Shown piece by piece: positions 51,773-61,072 of a stretch of DNA of 64,000 nt. The first letter of the stretch is position 1. Every line of letters begins with the position of its first letter. Source of the DNA: JACCZX01 sp963791315 (GTDB taxonomy: Bacteria; Pseudomonadota; Gammaproteobacteria; Burkholderiales; Burkholderiaceae_F); NCBI GenBank assembly GCA_963791315.1, contig CAWBRQ010000006.1, positions 248,001-312,000 of the forward strand. The letters are read 5' to 3'. The position numbers and the translations under genes are program-made. The notes under the pieces were generated by a model. It was not told the DNA's origin, ran no database searches, and saw only the letters and a list, made by a program, of their open reading frames with translations.

Positions 51773-52947
51773 CGCTCAACCGCTAGCGCAACACCCATGC
51801 CGCCGCCGATGCACAGCGCAGCCAAGCCCTTCTTCGCGTCGCGCCGCTTCATTTCGTGCAGCAGCGTCACGAGAATGCGCGCACCCGAAGCGCCGATCGG
51901 ATGGCCGAGCGCGATCGCGCCGCCATTGACGTTGATCTTGTCGGTGTTCCAGCCCATATCCTTGTTGACCGCGCACGCTTGGGCAGCGAAAGCTTCGTTG
52001 ATCTCCATCAGATCGACTTGATCAGCCGTCCACCCCGCTTTCTTTAACGCCTTGCGCGACGCCGGCGCCGGCCCCATACCCATCACCTTCGGATCGACTC
52101 CGGCCGACGCGAATGCCTTGATCGTTGCCAGCGGCTTTAGTCCGAGTTCCTTCGCTTTGGCTTCCGACATCACGAGGAGCGCGGCAGCGCCATCGTTAAG
52201 CCCCGATGCATTGCCGGCAGTCACAGTGCCTTGCTTGTCAAATGCCGGCTTAAGCCCGGATAGCGCTTCGGCATTGGTCTTGCGATTGATGAACTCGTCG
52301 GCATCGAACGAAATCGGATCGCCTTTTCGCTGCGGAATCGGCACGGCGACGATCTCTTCCTTGAAGCGGCCTGCGTCCTGTGCGGCGGCGGCTTTCTGCT
52401 GCGAGGCCAGCGCGAATTTGTCCTGTGTCGCGCGATCGACGCTGTGCTCCTTGGCAACGTTCTCCGCCGTGATGCCCATGTGGTACTGGTTGTAAACGTC
52501 CCATAGCCCATCGACGATCATGCTGTCGATGATCTTGGCATCTCCCATCCGGTAGCCGTCGCGCGATCCCTGCATCACGTGCGGTGACGCACTCATGTTC
52601 TCCTGGCCACCCGCGACGACGATCTCGGCATCACCATTGGCGATCGCCTGCGCGGCGAGCATCACTGCTTTCAGCCCCGAACCGCACACCTTGTTGATCG
52701 TCGTGCCAGGCACTGTGACCGGCAAACCGGCCTTGATCAACGCCTGACGTGCCGCGTTCTGCCCGACACCTGCCGTCAACACCTGCCCCATGATCACTTC
52801 GTCAACCTGCTCCGGCTTCACGCCGGCGCGCTTGAGCACTTCCTTGATCACGATCGCGCCGAGATCTGACGCGGGAATTTTTGCCAGCGAGCCGCCGAAT
52901 TTACCGACCGGCGTACGCGCTGCTGCAACGATGACTGCATTGGACAT
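51769..52947 (-). CDS. phaA: Acetyl-CoA acetyltransferase PhaA
   Basis: Biosynthetic thiolase for the first step of PHB synthesis. The catalytic residues are C88 (INKVCGSGLKAV), H349 (LGHPIGASG) and C379 (CIGGGMGVAL). It has 392 residues and is intact. The ATG at 52945-52947 follows phaC closely (12 nt); the phaC TAG overlaps the Shine-Dalgarno TAGGAG. Confidence 0.94.
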   Translation of the reverse strand: MSNAVIVAAARTPVGKFGGSLAKIPASDLGAIVIKEVLKRAGVKPEQVDEVIMGQVLTAGVGQNAARQALIKAGLPVTVPGTTINKVCGSGLKAVMLAAQAIANGDAEIVVAGGQENMSASPHVMQGSRDGYRMGDAKIIDSMIVDGLWDVYNQYHMGITAENVAKEHSVDRATQDKFALASQQKAAAAQDAGRFKEEIVAVPIPQRKGDPISFDADEFINRKTNAEALSGLKPAFDKQGTVTAGNASGLNDGAAALLVMSEAKAKELGLKPLATIKAFASAGVDPKVMGMGPAPASRKALKKAGWTADQVDLMEINEAFAAQACAVNKDMGWNTDKINVNGGAIALGHPIGASGARILVTLLHEMKRRDAKKGLAALCIGGGMGVALAVER

Positions 52948-52959
52948 TTATTAACGCTC

Positions 52960-54708
52960 CTAAGCTTTCTCTTGAACGTAACGGCCAGGCGCTGGCTCGA
53001 TCACTTTGTATTTCGCGTTGCCAAAACTCTTCGGTGCAGCTCTTTGCGCCCCGCCATACTGTGCAAGCCATTTGCCCCAATCGGTCCACCAACTTCCAGG
53101 TTGTTCTTCGGCCGCGAGCAACCACGCGTCCGGGTCGGCCGGCAATTTTCCCGCAGCGCCTGTCCAGTAGCTACGCTTGTTTTTCGACGGCGGATTGATG
53201 CTGCCTGCGATATGGCCGCTGGCGCCGAGCACAAACCGAACGCCACCTGATTTGCCGGCGCCTGGCAACAGCCGCGCCGACGCATATGCGGCCTTCCACG
53301 GAACGATATGGTCTTCGCGCGCCGCGAACGCATAGGTCGGCACTTTGATCAAACCCAAGTCGATGCGCTCACCACAGCACACCAGTTTTCCGGGAACCCG
53401 CAAATTGTTTTCCAGGTACATGTTGCGCAGATACCAGGCGTACATCGGTCCCGGCAAATTGGTGCTGTCGCCGTTCCAGTACAGCAGGTCGAACGCAGGT
53501 GGCTGCTTGCCTTGCAAGTAGTTGTTGACGACGTAGTTCCACACCAGATCGTTCGAGCGCAAGTTGTTGAACGTGATCGCCAGATCACGGCCCGGCATCA
53601 GCCCACCCTTGCCGAGTGTTTGCTCGCGCTGACGCACCTGCTGCTCGTCGATGAACAGAGCGAGCATGCCGGGATCTTCGAAGTCGAGCAGCGCGGTCAT
53701 CATCGTCAGACTTGATACCGGCGATTCGCCACGCGCGATCATCACGGCAAGAGCCGTGGCCAGGATCGTGCCGCCGACACAAAAACCGAGCGCGTTGACC
53801 TGCTTTTGGCCGCTGATTTCCTGCGCTACATGAATCGCCTTAATCGCGCCCTGCTCCAGATAATCGTCCCAGGTGAGGTTTGCCTCGGGCTGATGCGGGT
53901 TTTTCCACGACACGACGAACACGGTGTGGCCATTTCCTACCGCGTGGCGAATAAACGAATTTTCAGGCTGCAGATCGAGTATGTAGTACTTGTTGATGCA
54001 TGGTGGCACCAATAGAAACGGCCTTGCGTACACCTTGGCGGTCAGCGGCTTGTATTGAATCAGCTGAAACAGGTTGTTCTGGAAAACAACCTGGCCTTGG
54101 CTGGTTGCGACGTTGCGACCGACTTCGAATGCGCTTTCGTCGGTCTGCGAAATGCGACCACGCTGAATATCCTTCATCAGGTTGTCGAGACCGGACTTCA
54201 GGCTTTCCCCGCGCGATTCGAGCAACGTTTGCTGTGCCTTTGGATTGGTCGCCAGAAAATTCGACGGGGACGCAGCATCAACCCATTGCGACACGGCGTA
54301 CTTGACGCGCTGCTTGGTTTTGCGATCGGCCTCGACCGTATCGGCCAGCCGATTCATGAAGTCGGAATTCAGCAGATAGGCACGCGCATAGAACGACGCC
54401 AGTGAGTTGCTTTGCCACGCCGGATCAGAAAAACGCGAATCGGCAATCGGCTCGGACGATTTTTCGGGATTCTGAAAAAAATCGGTCCATAGCGTGGCCA
54501 GTTGCGTCAAGTAATCCTGCTGCAGTTGCATCAGTTGCTCGGGCGACGGTGGCAACGCGTACGTTGCTGCAGCCGATGTGCTCGGCGCGTTCGAAGGTGC
54601 GGGCTGCAGCATGACGGTATCGGGGCGCGCTTTGCCGGCGCGGCGTGCCGGAGCAGCCTTGCTCCGTGGCTGGCGGCGAGTCGGTGTCGTGACTGTCGAA
54701 GTTGGCAT
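52960..54708 (-). CDS. phaC: Class I poly(3-hydroxybutyrate) synthase PhaC
   Basis: Polymerises (R)-3-hydroxybutyryl-CoA on the granule surface. The lipase-like box carries the catalytic C310 in NALGFCVGGTILATAL. The Asp is in AAREDHIVPWKAA and the His in VLGASGHIAGSINPP. The N-terminal 45 residues are low-complexity and basic. It has 582 residues, typical of class I, and is intact. The ATG at 54706-54708 has a GAGGAG. pgeF lies 44 bp upstream, the conserved betaproteobacterial context. Confidence 0.95.
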   Translation of the reverse strand: MPTSTVTTPTRRQPRSKAAPARRAGKARPDTVMLQPAPSNAPSTSAAATYALPPSPEQLMQLQQDYLTQLATLWTDFFQNPEKSSEPIADSRFSDPAWQSNSLASFYARAYLLNSDFMNRLADTVEADRKTKQRVKYAVSQWVDAASPSNFLATNPKAQQTLLESRGESLKSGLDNLMKDIQRGRISQTDESAFEVGRNVATSQGQVVFQNNLFQLIQYKPLTAKVYARPFLLVPPCINKYYILDLQPENSFIRHAVGNGHTVFVVSWKNPHQPEANLTWDDYLEQGAIKAIHVAQEISGQKQVNALGFCVGGTILATALAVMIARGESPVSSLTMMTALLDFEDPGMLALFIDEQQVRQREQTLGKGGLMPGRDLAITFNNLRSNDLVWNYVVNNYLQGKQPPAFDLLYWNGDSTNLPGPMYAWYLRNMYLENNLRVPGKLVCCGERIDLGLIKVPTYAFAAREDHIVPWKAAYASARLLPGAGKSGGVRFVLGASGHIAGSINPPSKNKRSYWTGAAGKLPADPDAWLLAAEEQPGSWWTDWGKWLAQYGGAQRAAPKSFGNAKYKVIEPAPGRYVQEKA

Positions 54709-54752
54709 TTATATCTCCTCAGCGCGGATTCTCCGCACGGCACGCGTACTGG

Positions 54753-55514
54753 TCAAACCCGCCATATGAGGGCCGCATGACGGCCGGTCGTTTGATCTCG
54801 GCGAAAACTGTAAAACCGCGCCGGATCACTGAAGGTGCAATCGTGTCCTCCATAGATGCGGATGACACCGGCTTGATCAAGCGCCTGACGTCCCAGTGCG
54901 AACAGATCGGCCAGGTACTTGCCATTCGGCTGCGGTGTAAACGCGCGGCTCGCCTTGGGCAGGCACGCCTGCATCGCATCCAGCACTTCGGCGCCGACTT
55001 CAAAATGACGCGGCCCGATCGCAGGGCCGAGGTAGGCAAGTAACTCCGCATCTGAATTTTCGAGCTTCTGGCGCATGGCTTGCGCCGTTGCCTGGATCAC
55101 GCCAGCCGCAAGACCGCGCCATCCCGCGTGCGCGATACCGACAGCGCGACCCGACGCATCGGTAAGAAGCACCGGCATGCAATCGGCGATCGACACCGCA
55201 CAGACCACATTTGCCGCATCGGTAAACGACGCATCGGCTATTGCATTGGCGTCGACCTGCCCGGCATCGACGACGACGGCTCCATGCACTTGATGCAACC
55301 AGTGCGGATCGGCCGGCAGCAAAGCTCGCAACCGCGCCCGATTTGCCTGCACATCGGCAAGGTTATCTCCGCTGCCCAACCCAATGTTCATACCGCCCTG
55401 ATCGTTCGGAGGCACGCCATATGGCCCGCGCGACACACCACCCGCGCGGGTCGTGATCAATCCATGCACGTTTGCCGCTGCCGGCCAGTCCGGGTGAATC
55501 CATTGCACGCTCAT
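54753..55514 (-). CDS. pgeF: Peptidoglycan editing factor PgeF (laccase domain)
   Basis: Amidase- and oxidase-associated protein that removes misincorporated L-Ser from peptidoglycan precursors; earlier called multicopper polyphenol oxidase. The metal ligands are in HQVHGAVVVDAG, SIADCMPVLLTDA and GIAHAGWRGLAAGV. It has 253 residues and is intact. The ATG overlaps the rluD stop (ATGA). It is probably in one unit with rluD and phaC. Confidence 0.92.
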   Translation of the reverse strand: MSVQWIHPDWPAAANVHGLITTRAGGVSRGPYGVPPNDQGGMNIGLGSGDNLADVQANRARLRALLPADPHWLHQVHGAVVVDAGQVDANAIADASFTDAANVVCAVSIADCMPVLLTDASGRAVGIAHAGWRGLAAGVIQATAQAMRQKLENSDAELLAYLGPAIGPRHFEVGAEVLDAMQACLPKASRAFTPQPNGKYLADLFALGRQALDQAGVIRIYGGHDCTFSDPARFYSFRRDQTTGRHAALIWRV

Positions 55515-56539
55515 TTGAATACTTCGCTGGCAACGTCGAGCGGGCCGAAACCAAGCTCGCGCATCAATTGCTCGAGATCGGGTGCAGGACCATGAAACCA
55601 GGTCAGCCGCCGCTTGCTGACCGGATGATCGAGACTAAGCCGGCACGCGTGCAGCGCCTGCCGATCGAACTCCTTCCAGCTGGCGGCGGGTGCACCGCGC
55701 GCCGGTAGCTTGCGCCGGTACAGGGGATCGCCGATCAACGGATGTCCAAGATGTTCGAGATGCACGCGAATCTGATGCGTACGCCCCGTTTCTAGCCGGC
55801 ATGCCAGCCACGAAATTTCCGCGCCGGCAGCGCGTGCTGAAGCGATGCGCGCGTAATGCGTGCGCGCGGGCTTGGCGCTGTCGGTCGTACTTACTTTGAA
55901 GCGCAGCGGGTTGCGCGGATCACGCCCGATTGCCGCATCGACCACGCCACGTTGCACGGGCACGCCGAGCACCAGCGCCCAGTACTCGCGTGTCACCGTG
56001 CGTGACTGCAACTGACGCACCAGTTCCGTTTGTGCGGCCAGAGTTTTTGCCACGACCATTAGCCCGGACGTATCGGCGTCTAACCGATGCACGATTCCCG
56101 CGCGCGGCACTTCGATCAGCGCCGGCACATACGCAAGCAAGCCATTCAGCAAGGTGCCTGACCAGTGCCCGGCCGCCGGATGCACCACCAACTTTGGCGG
56201 CTTGTTCAGGACGAGGATCGCGTCGTCTTCGAATATCACATCGAGCGGCATCGGCTCGGGGATGTACGCGGCCGCGTCGGGTGCAGGTTGCGGCGTAATC
56301 TGCACAACGTCGCCGAACGCCAGCGTGTGACGCGCCTTGACCGCGGCTCCATTGACATTGACCGCTCCCGCCGCGACCCACTGCTGCAGCCTGCTCCGCG
56401 ATATCTCCGGAATCAGGAGCGCGAGTGTCTTGTCCAACCGCTCGCCCGCGTATCGGTCGTCGATCCGCAACGTTAGCGACGGCGGTGCATCGAGCACGTC
56501 GTCGCCTTCGACTGCATCGATGGGGCGCGGGATTGACAT
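55511..56539 (-). CDS. rluD: 23S rRNA pseudouridine(1911/1915/1917) synthase RluD
   Basis: Modifies helix 69 of 23S rRNA. The N-terminal S4 domain reads YAGERLDKTLALLIPEISRSRLQQWVAAGAVNVNG. The catalytic Asp is in the motif HRLDADTSGLMVVAK. TREYWALVLG and LETGRTHQIRVHLEHLGHPLIGD are the other marks. It has 342 residues and is intact. It is divergent from bamD with 47 bp between, as in many Proteobacteria. Confidence 0.95.
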   Translation of the reverse strand: MSIPRPIDAVEGDDVLDAPPSLTLRIDDRYAGERLDKTLALLIPEISRSRLQQWVAAGAVNVNGAAVKARHTLAFGDVVQITPQPAPDAAAYIPEPMPLDVIFEDDAILVLNKPPKLVVHPAAGHWSGTLLNGLLAYVPALIEVPRAGIVHRLDADTSGLMVVAKTLAAQTELVRQLQSRTVTREYWALVLGVPVQRGVVDAAIGRDPRNPLRFKVSTTDSAKPARTHYARIASARAAGAEISWLACRLETGRTHQIRVHLEHLGHPLIGDPLYRRKLPARGAPAASWKEFDRQALHACRLSLDHPVSKRRLTWFHGPAPDLEQLMRELGFGPLDVASEVFK

Positions 56540-56586
56540 CGTCGAACGATATACTGCCGAGCAATCCGAACATGGTTATCCCCTCG

Positions 56587-57388
56587 ATGAAAACGCACTG
56601 GACGCACCGAATCGCGCCGTTGGTCGCCACGCTCGCCATGGTCTTCTTCTCGGCCGCCCTGGGCGGTTGCAGCTGGCTCGGCATCGATTGGGGAAGTAGC
56701 CGACGAAACACTGAAGTGGGATCCCGACAAGCTGTACTCCGAGGCCCGCAGCGAGCTAAATAACGGCAGCTGGAAGAAATCGCGCGAGCTGTATCAAAAA
56801 CTCGAATCGCGCTATCCATTCGGCCGCCACGCTCAGCAGGCGCTGATGGAAATTGCGTACACGTATTACAAAGAAGGTGAAAGCGCCCAGGCAACGCAGG
56901 CGTGCGATCGTTTCATCCGTCAGTACCCGAATCACCCGAACGTCGACTACATGTATTACTTGAAGGGACTCGCGTCATTTAACGACGAGCTCGGTTTTCT
57001 AGGTCAGTTTCTCGGACAGGACGTTTCCGAGCGCGACGCCAAGGCAGCACGCGAAGCGTTCGATGCGTTCAAGGATTTGGTCACGCGGTACCCCGACAGC
57101 AAGTACGCGGGCGACGCGCGGGCGCGCATGATTTATCTGGCCAATTCGCAAGGGCAGGCCGAGGTCAACGTCGCGCGCTATTACTTCACGCGCAAGGCGT
57201 ACCTCGCCGCCATCCAGCGTGCACAAACCGTGGTGCGCGATTTTCAACAAACGCCGGCCACCGAGGAGGCGTTGTCGATCATCGCCCGCTCCTACGCAGC
57301 GCTGCAGATGAAAGACCTGCAGGCCGACGCCGAGCGCGTTCTGGCATTGAATTTTCCGCAAAGCAAATATCTGAGCAAGCGGAACTAA
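56587..57388 (+). CDS. bamD: Outer-membrane assembly lipoprotein BamD, one frameshift
   Basis: Essential TPR lipoprotein of the Bam complex. The ATG at 56587 gives a lipoprotein signal (VFFSAALGGC; Cys 28). An indel near 56695 separates it from KWDPDKLYSEARSELNNGSWKKSRELYQKLESRYPFG, the first TPR. Five TPR-like helices follow, with YPNHPNVDYMYYLKGL and AAREAFDAFKDLVTRYPDSKYA. It has about 266 residues. Divergent from rluD. Confidence 0.93.
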
Positions 57389-57399
57389 CGGGCACCCTA

Positions 57400-57420
57400 C
57401 ACATCTGCCTCGCAGGTGTG
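57400..57420 (+). other. Hairpin after bamD
   Basis: CACATCTGC and GCAGGTGTG pair (one G-U) around CTC, 11 nt after the bamD stop. There is no T-run. It could be a weak terminator or an RNA-stability element. Confidence 0.35.
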
Positions 57421-57435
57421 ACTGACAAATGAGCT

Positions 57436-57906
57436 ATGCAACCTGATGACGTCGAGTACGCTGGATTCTGGATTCGCGTCGGCGCTGCGCTGATCGACAC
57501 GGTGCTCATCCTTATGGTCATCGTCCCGCTGCTCGTTGCGATCTACGGGTGGGGCTACTTTGGCGAGCAAACCGGCGTGATCGCCGGGCCTGCCGACTTC
57601 CTTATCTCCTGGGTCGCGCCCGCCGTCGCGGTCATTGCGTTCTGGCTGTACCGCCAGGCGACGCCTGGAAAAATGGTGCTCTCGCTGCGCGTGGTAGACG
57701 CCGCCACCGGCGGCGCGCTTTCAGTAGGTCAATCGGTTGGGCGATACCTTGGGTACTACGTTTCAATGATTCCCCTTTTTGTCGGCATTATCTGGATCGC
57801 GTTCGACCGCAGGAAGCAGGGGTGGCACGACAAGCTAGCGGGCACAGTCGTCGTCCGATCCAAGGCGCGTGGCACCGAGCCCGTCAGATTTGAATCACGA
57901 CGCTAG
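57436..57906 (+). CDS. RDD family membrane protein
   Basis: A 156-residue inner-membrane protein. AGFWIRVGAALIDTVLILMVIVPLLVAIYG shows the RDD-type R...D in the first helix. YRQATPGKMVLSLRVVD and IAFDRRKQGWHDKLAGTVVV are the other family marks. Function is generally unknown. The stop TAG interlocks with the helicase stop (CTAG). Confidence 0.9.
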   Translation: MQPDDVEYAGFWIRVGAALIDTVLILMVIVPLLVAIYGWGYFGEQTGVIAGPADFLISWVAPAVAVIAFWLYRQATPGKMVLSLRVVDAATGGALSVGQSVGRYLGYYVSMIPLFVGIIWIAFDRRKQGWHDKLAGTVVVRSKARGTEPVRFESRR

Positions 57907-59936
57907 CCACGACGACGCATCAGAAACTCGACTGCCTCGGCTTCGCTGCGCGTGCGCGCAAACGGCGGCAGACTCGACAAGACGACCTTTCCATAAGGCT
58001 TCGTCATCACGCGCTCATCGAGGATCATCAAGACCCCGCGATCGGTTTCGTCGCGAATCAAACGGCCGACGCCCTGCTTCATCAGCATGATCGCTTCGGG
58101 GAGTTGATATTCGTTGAACGGGTTGCGTCCTGTCTTCCGCAGGTAACGAATCTTTGCTTCGACCACCGGGTCATCCGGCGGCGCGAAGGGAAGCTTGTCG
58201 ATGACGACCAGAGACAACGCGTCACCGCGAATGTCGATGCCTTCCCAGAAGCTGATGCTGCCGACCAGCACAGCGTTACCTGAGCCGCGGAACGCCTCGA
58301 TCAACGCGCGCCGCGTACTCGTTCCCTGTACCAGCAAAGGCAGCTGCTGATCGTCAAGCGCCATTAACTGCCGCAGGTGCTCCGCCACTTTGTCGACCGC
58401 ACGCAACGTCGTGCATAGGATGAAGGCTCGGCCACCGTTCGCGCGCACCAGCGGCCAGGCCGCTTCCGCCACCTTTTGTGCAAATCCGGCGTCATAGGGT
58501 GAAGGCATCGATTGCGGCAGATAAAGCAGCGCCTGTGTCGGAAAATCGAACGGGCTGTTCCAGCGCGCGGTCGCTGCGTCTTCGATGCCCACCTCGGTCA
58601 GATAGTGATCGAACCTCCCCGCGGCGGTCAGTGTCGCCGACGTCAGCACCCATGCCTGCGGTTGTGCCTCTCGTGCACGCGCAAGAGCCTGGCCGGGAGC
58701 GAGAGGAGTTTGGTTGAACTGCGCGCCGTAGGCCGATACCGAGATCCAGCGCACCGACGGCATGCTGCCGTCGCCTTCGGACTCGCGATCGTCCTCGCCG
58801 TCCGCGGGCCTGTTCAGCTCGCGGCTCCAATTGGATAGCTCGCGCCGCAGCCCCGCGACACGCGCGATCAGCAAATCGAGCTCGGCGTCGCGTCCTCGGT
58901 TGCTCTCAAGGGCGCGCGCCAGCTCGGCACAAGCTGCATCGAGTTCGTCGAAGGCGGGCTGTAACTCACTGCGCCGCTCGATACGCTCGACCGGAGTGCG
59001 CGAACCGACGGCCAGCCCCACAGCGCCGAGCGCGAGCCGCAGATCACGCACCGCACGTTCGAATTGGCTTGTCAGCGTGACCCACGAGGCGCCATCGGGG
59101 GCACGCGCCAGCCCGAGCGCGCGCGCATCACGGCCGGCCTCGATCAGCTGTGCCAGTGACAGCGAAGCGCCGAAAAAGTCGGCGGCGATCGAGGGCAGCT
59201 GATGCGCTTCGTCCAGAATCACGGTGTTAACGGTCGGCAGAAAATCGCGAATCGAATCGTCGCGAAACGCGAGGTCCGCCATGAACAGGTGGTGATTGAC
59301 GACAACGATATCGGCCGCTTGCGCCTCGCGGCGCGCTTTGTATACGAAGCAGTCGCCAAAACGCGGGCATTCGCCGCCCAGACAGTTATCTCGGGTCGAC
59401 GTGACCAGCGGCCAGATTGAGGCGTTTTCGGGCACGCCGGCCAGCTCGGCGCGATCGCCGGTCGACGTGGTCGCGGCAAAACGGACAACAGAGCGCAGGT
59501 GCACGATGTCTTCGCGCGTCGGCAGCAGCCCTTCGCTTTCGACGCGAGTCATTCGATGCAGACAGACATAATTGGCACGGCCCTTCAACAAGGCGGTCGC
59601 GGCGTTGATGTGCAGAGCGTCTAGCACGGCAGGAAGGTCTTTGCGGAAGAGTTGATCCTGCAAAGGCTTGGTTCCAGTCGAGAGCAACACCTTGCCGCCG
59701 GCTAGCAAAGCCGGCACCAGATAAGCAAACGTCTTGCCGGTACCCGTACCGGCCTCGGCGATCAGCGTGCCGCCGGACTCGATCGTGTCGTACACCGTCG
59801 CTGCCATCTCGGCCTGCGACGCGCGTGCCACAAAACTTGGAACTGAGCGCGCCAGCGCGCCGTCTGCTGAAAACGCAGCGATGATTTGCGCTCGAACGCT
59901 GCTGTCCGAGCGCAGCGCGACCGAAGCCGACGTCAC
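57903..59936 (-). CDS. DinG/YoaA-type ATP-dependent DNA helicase
   Basis: Superfamily 2, XPD-like 5'-3' helicase. Walker A is EAGTGTGKTFAYLVP, the DEAH box is VILDEAHQLPS, and an Fe-S domain is marked by NYVCLHR and CLGGECPRFGDCF. Late motifs are VGSISFWEGIDIRGDALSLV and QGVGRLIRDETDRGVL. It has 677 residues and is intact. The GTG at 59934-59936 overlaps the stop of the YdcH-like gene (GTGA). Length and motifs favour YoaA over DinG, but either name is possible. Confidence 0.9.
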   Translation of the reverse strand: MTSASVALRSDSSVRAQIIAAFSADGALARSVPSFVARASQAEMAATVYDTIESGGTLIAEAGTGTGKTFAYLVPALLAGGKVLLSTGTKPLQDQLFRKDLPAVLDALHINAATALLKGRANYVCLHRMTRVESEGLLPTREDIVHLRSVVRFAATTSTGDRAELAGVPENASIWPLVTSTRDNCLGGECPRFGDCFVYKARREAQAADIVVVNHHLFMADLAFRDDSIRDFLPTVNTVILDEAHQLPSIAADFFGASLSLAQLIEAGRDARALGLARAPDGASWVTLTSQFERAVRDLRLALGAVGLAVGSRTPVERIERRSELQPAFDELDAACAELARALESNRGRDAELDLLIARVAGLRRELSNWSRELNRPADGEDDRESEGDGSMPSVRWISVSAYGAQFNQTPLAPGQALARAREAQPQAWVLTSATLTAAGRFDHYLTEVGIEDAATARWNSPFDFPTQALLYLPQSMPSPYDAGFAQKVAEAAWPLVRANGGRAFILCTTLRAVDKVAEHLRQLMALDDQQLPLLVQGTSTRRALIEAFRGSGNAVLVGSISFWEGIDIRGDALSLVVIDKLPFAPPDDPVVEAKIRYLRKTGRNPFNEYQLPEAIMLMKQGVGRLIRDETDRGVLMILDERVMTKPYGKVVLSSLPPFARTRSEAEAVEFLMRRRG

Positions 59937-60130
59937 GCTGGAATATCGGGTACCAGACGGATCTCGAGCTGAGTCAGCGCGTCTTTTATCTGCAACTTAC
60001 GCTTTTTCATGCGCCGTAGCGCGAGGTCGTCGATACTCAACTGTTCGGCAAGCCGATCAATGGCCACGTTTAGATCACGGTGCTCAATTTGCAGCTCGAT
60101 AATGCGCCGCTTTATTTCTTCCTGATCCAT
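59933..60130 (-). CDS. YdcH-like DUF465 small protein
   Basis: A 65-residue protein of mostly helical, charged character. MDQEEIKRRIIELQIEHRDLNVAIDRLAEQ and LRRMKKRKLQIKDALTQLE match DUF465/YdcH. The ATG at 60128-60130 is chosen because the upstream in-frame residues do not resemble the family. Overlaps the helicase start, so it is translationally coupled to it. Confidence 0.85.
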   Translation of the reverse strand: MDQEEIKRRIIELQIEHRDLNVAIDRLAEQLSIDDLALRRMKKRKLQIKDALTQLEIRLVPDIPA

Positions 60131-60258
60131 CGTTGTGCAACTATCAGGCAAGGACTCGGCAAACGATTGAGTTAAGCCCCAAAGACGCGCCGTCATCGTC
60201 GCTATCAAGAGGGCGTGAAAGCCGATGATAGACTCAACTAAACGACCGTTACCATCGC

Positions 60259-61023
60259 GTGTCCAGCTTTAAAGTCAACGCTTGCGTCGCCACCCACATA
60301 GGCGACCGCCACGAGCAGCAGGATCGGGTCGCCATCATCACGAGCGAGCGCAATCCCGGTGCCATGCTGGCCATCATCGCCGACGGCATGGGCGGCCGCA
60401 CCGGCGGGCGCCAGGCCGCCGATCAAGTCATCTCGACGGCGGAGAGCCTGTTTTGTGACATGTCCGAACACGACTCGACTTTTCGCGACATGTTGCTGCA
60501 CCTTGCAGCCGAGGCGCACACCGTCATCCGTCTCACCGCCATCTCGAGTGAAAAGGAACCGCACGCCACTTTGTGTGCGTTGATCATCAAGAAGCAGTAC
60601 GCCATCTGGGCTCATGCCGGCGATTCCCGCCTCTATTTTTTTCGTGACGGCAAGCTGGCGCATGTAACCGAAGACCAGACGTATGCGCAGCAGCTGCGCG
60701 AAGAGGGACGGCACGAGGATGCGGAGATCGCCGCGCAGCGCTACAAGAACATCCTCGTCAGCGCCCTCGGCATCAACAAGAAGCCGAAAGTCGTGATTGG
60801 CGAAGAACACAGCCTGCGGGTTGGCGATGTGTTTCTACTCGCGAGCGACGGCATGTGGGCGTACTTCGAAGATGACGAGTTGGGGCGCCTGCTCACCGAC
60901 CTGTCGCCGCGCGACGCCTCGGAAGAAATGATGTCTCTTGCGCGCGAACGCGCCGAGGGCCGTGGCGACAATCTGTCGCTGGCAATCGTTAAATTCGAGC
61001 CCCCGCCGCGCGTCCGCGCATAA
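60259..61023 (+). CDS. PP2C-family serine/threonine phosphatase
   Basis: Mg/Mn-dependent phosphatase. Metal-binding residues are visible in HIGDRHEQQDRV, ADGMGGRTGGRQAAD, WAHAGDSRLYFF, LASDGMWAYFEDDEL and GRGDNLSLAIVKF. It has 254 residues and is intact. The start is GTG at 60259. No Ser/Thr kinase gene is adjacent in the window. It ends 49 bp before the Hsp70 gene, which is convergent. Confidence 0.92.
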   Translation: MSSFKVNACVATHIGDRHEQQDRVAIITSERNPGAMLAIIADGMGGRTGGRQAADQVISTAESLFCDMSEHDSTFRDMLLHLAAEAHTVIRLTAISSEKEPHATLCALIIKKQYAIWAHAGDSRLYFFRDGKLAHVTEDQTYAQQLREEGRHEDAEIAAQRYKNILVSALGINKKPKVVIGEEHSLRVGDVFLLASDGMWAYFEDDELGRLLTDLSPRDASEEMMSLARERAEGRGDNLSLAIVKFEPPPRVRA

Positions 61024-61072
61024 GTTTCACCGAACTCCCAGTCAGCGTTACTTGGTCGCGCGGGCGCTGCAC

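Noticed and set aside
60741..61072. Apparent 110-codon C-terminal extension of the Hsp70 protein across the PP2C gene
   Set aside because: It results from an indel near 61150. The neighbouring frame gives the normal YegD-like end and a stop at 61073.
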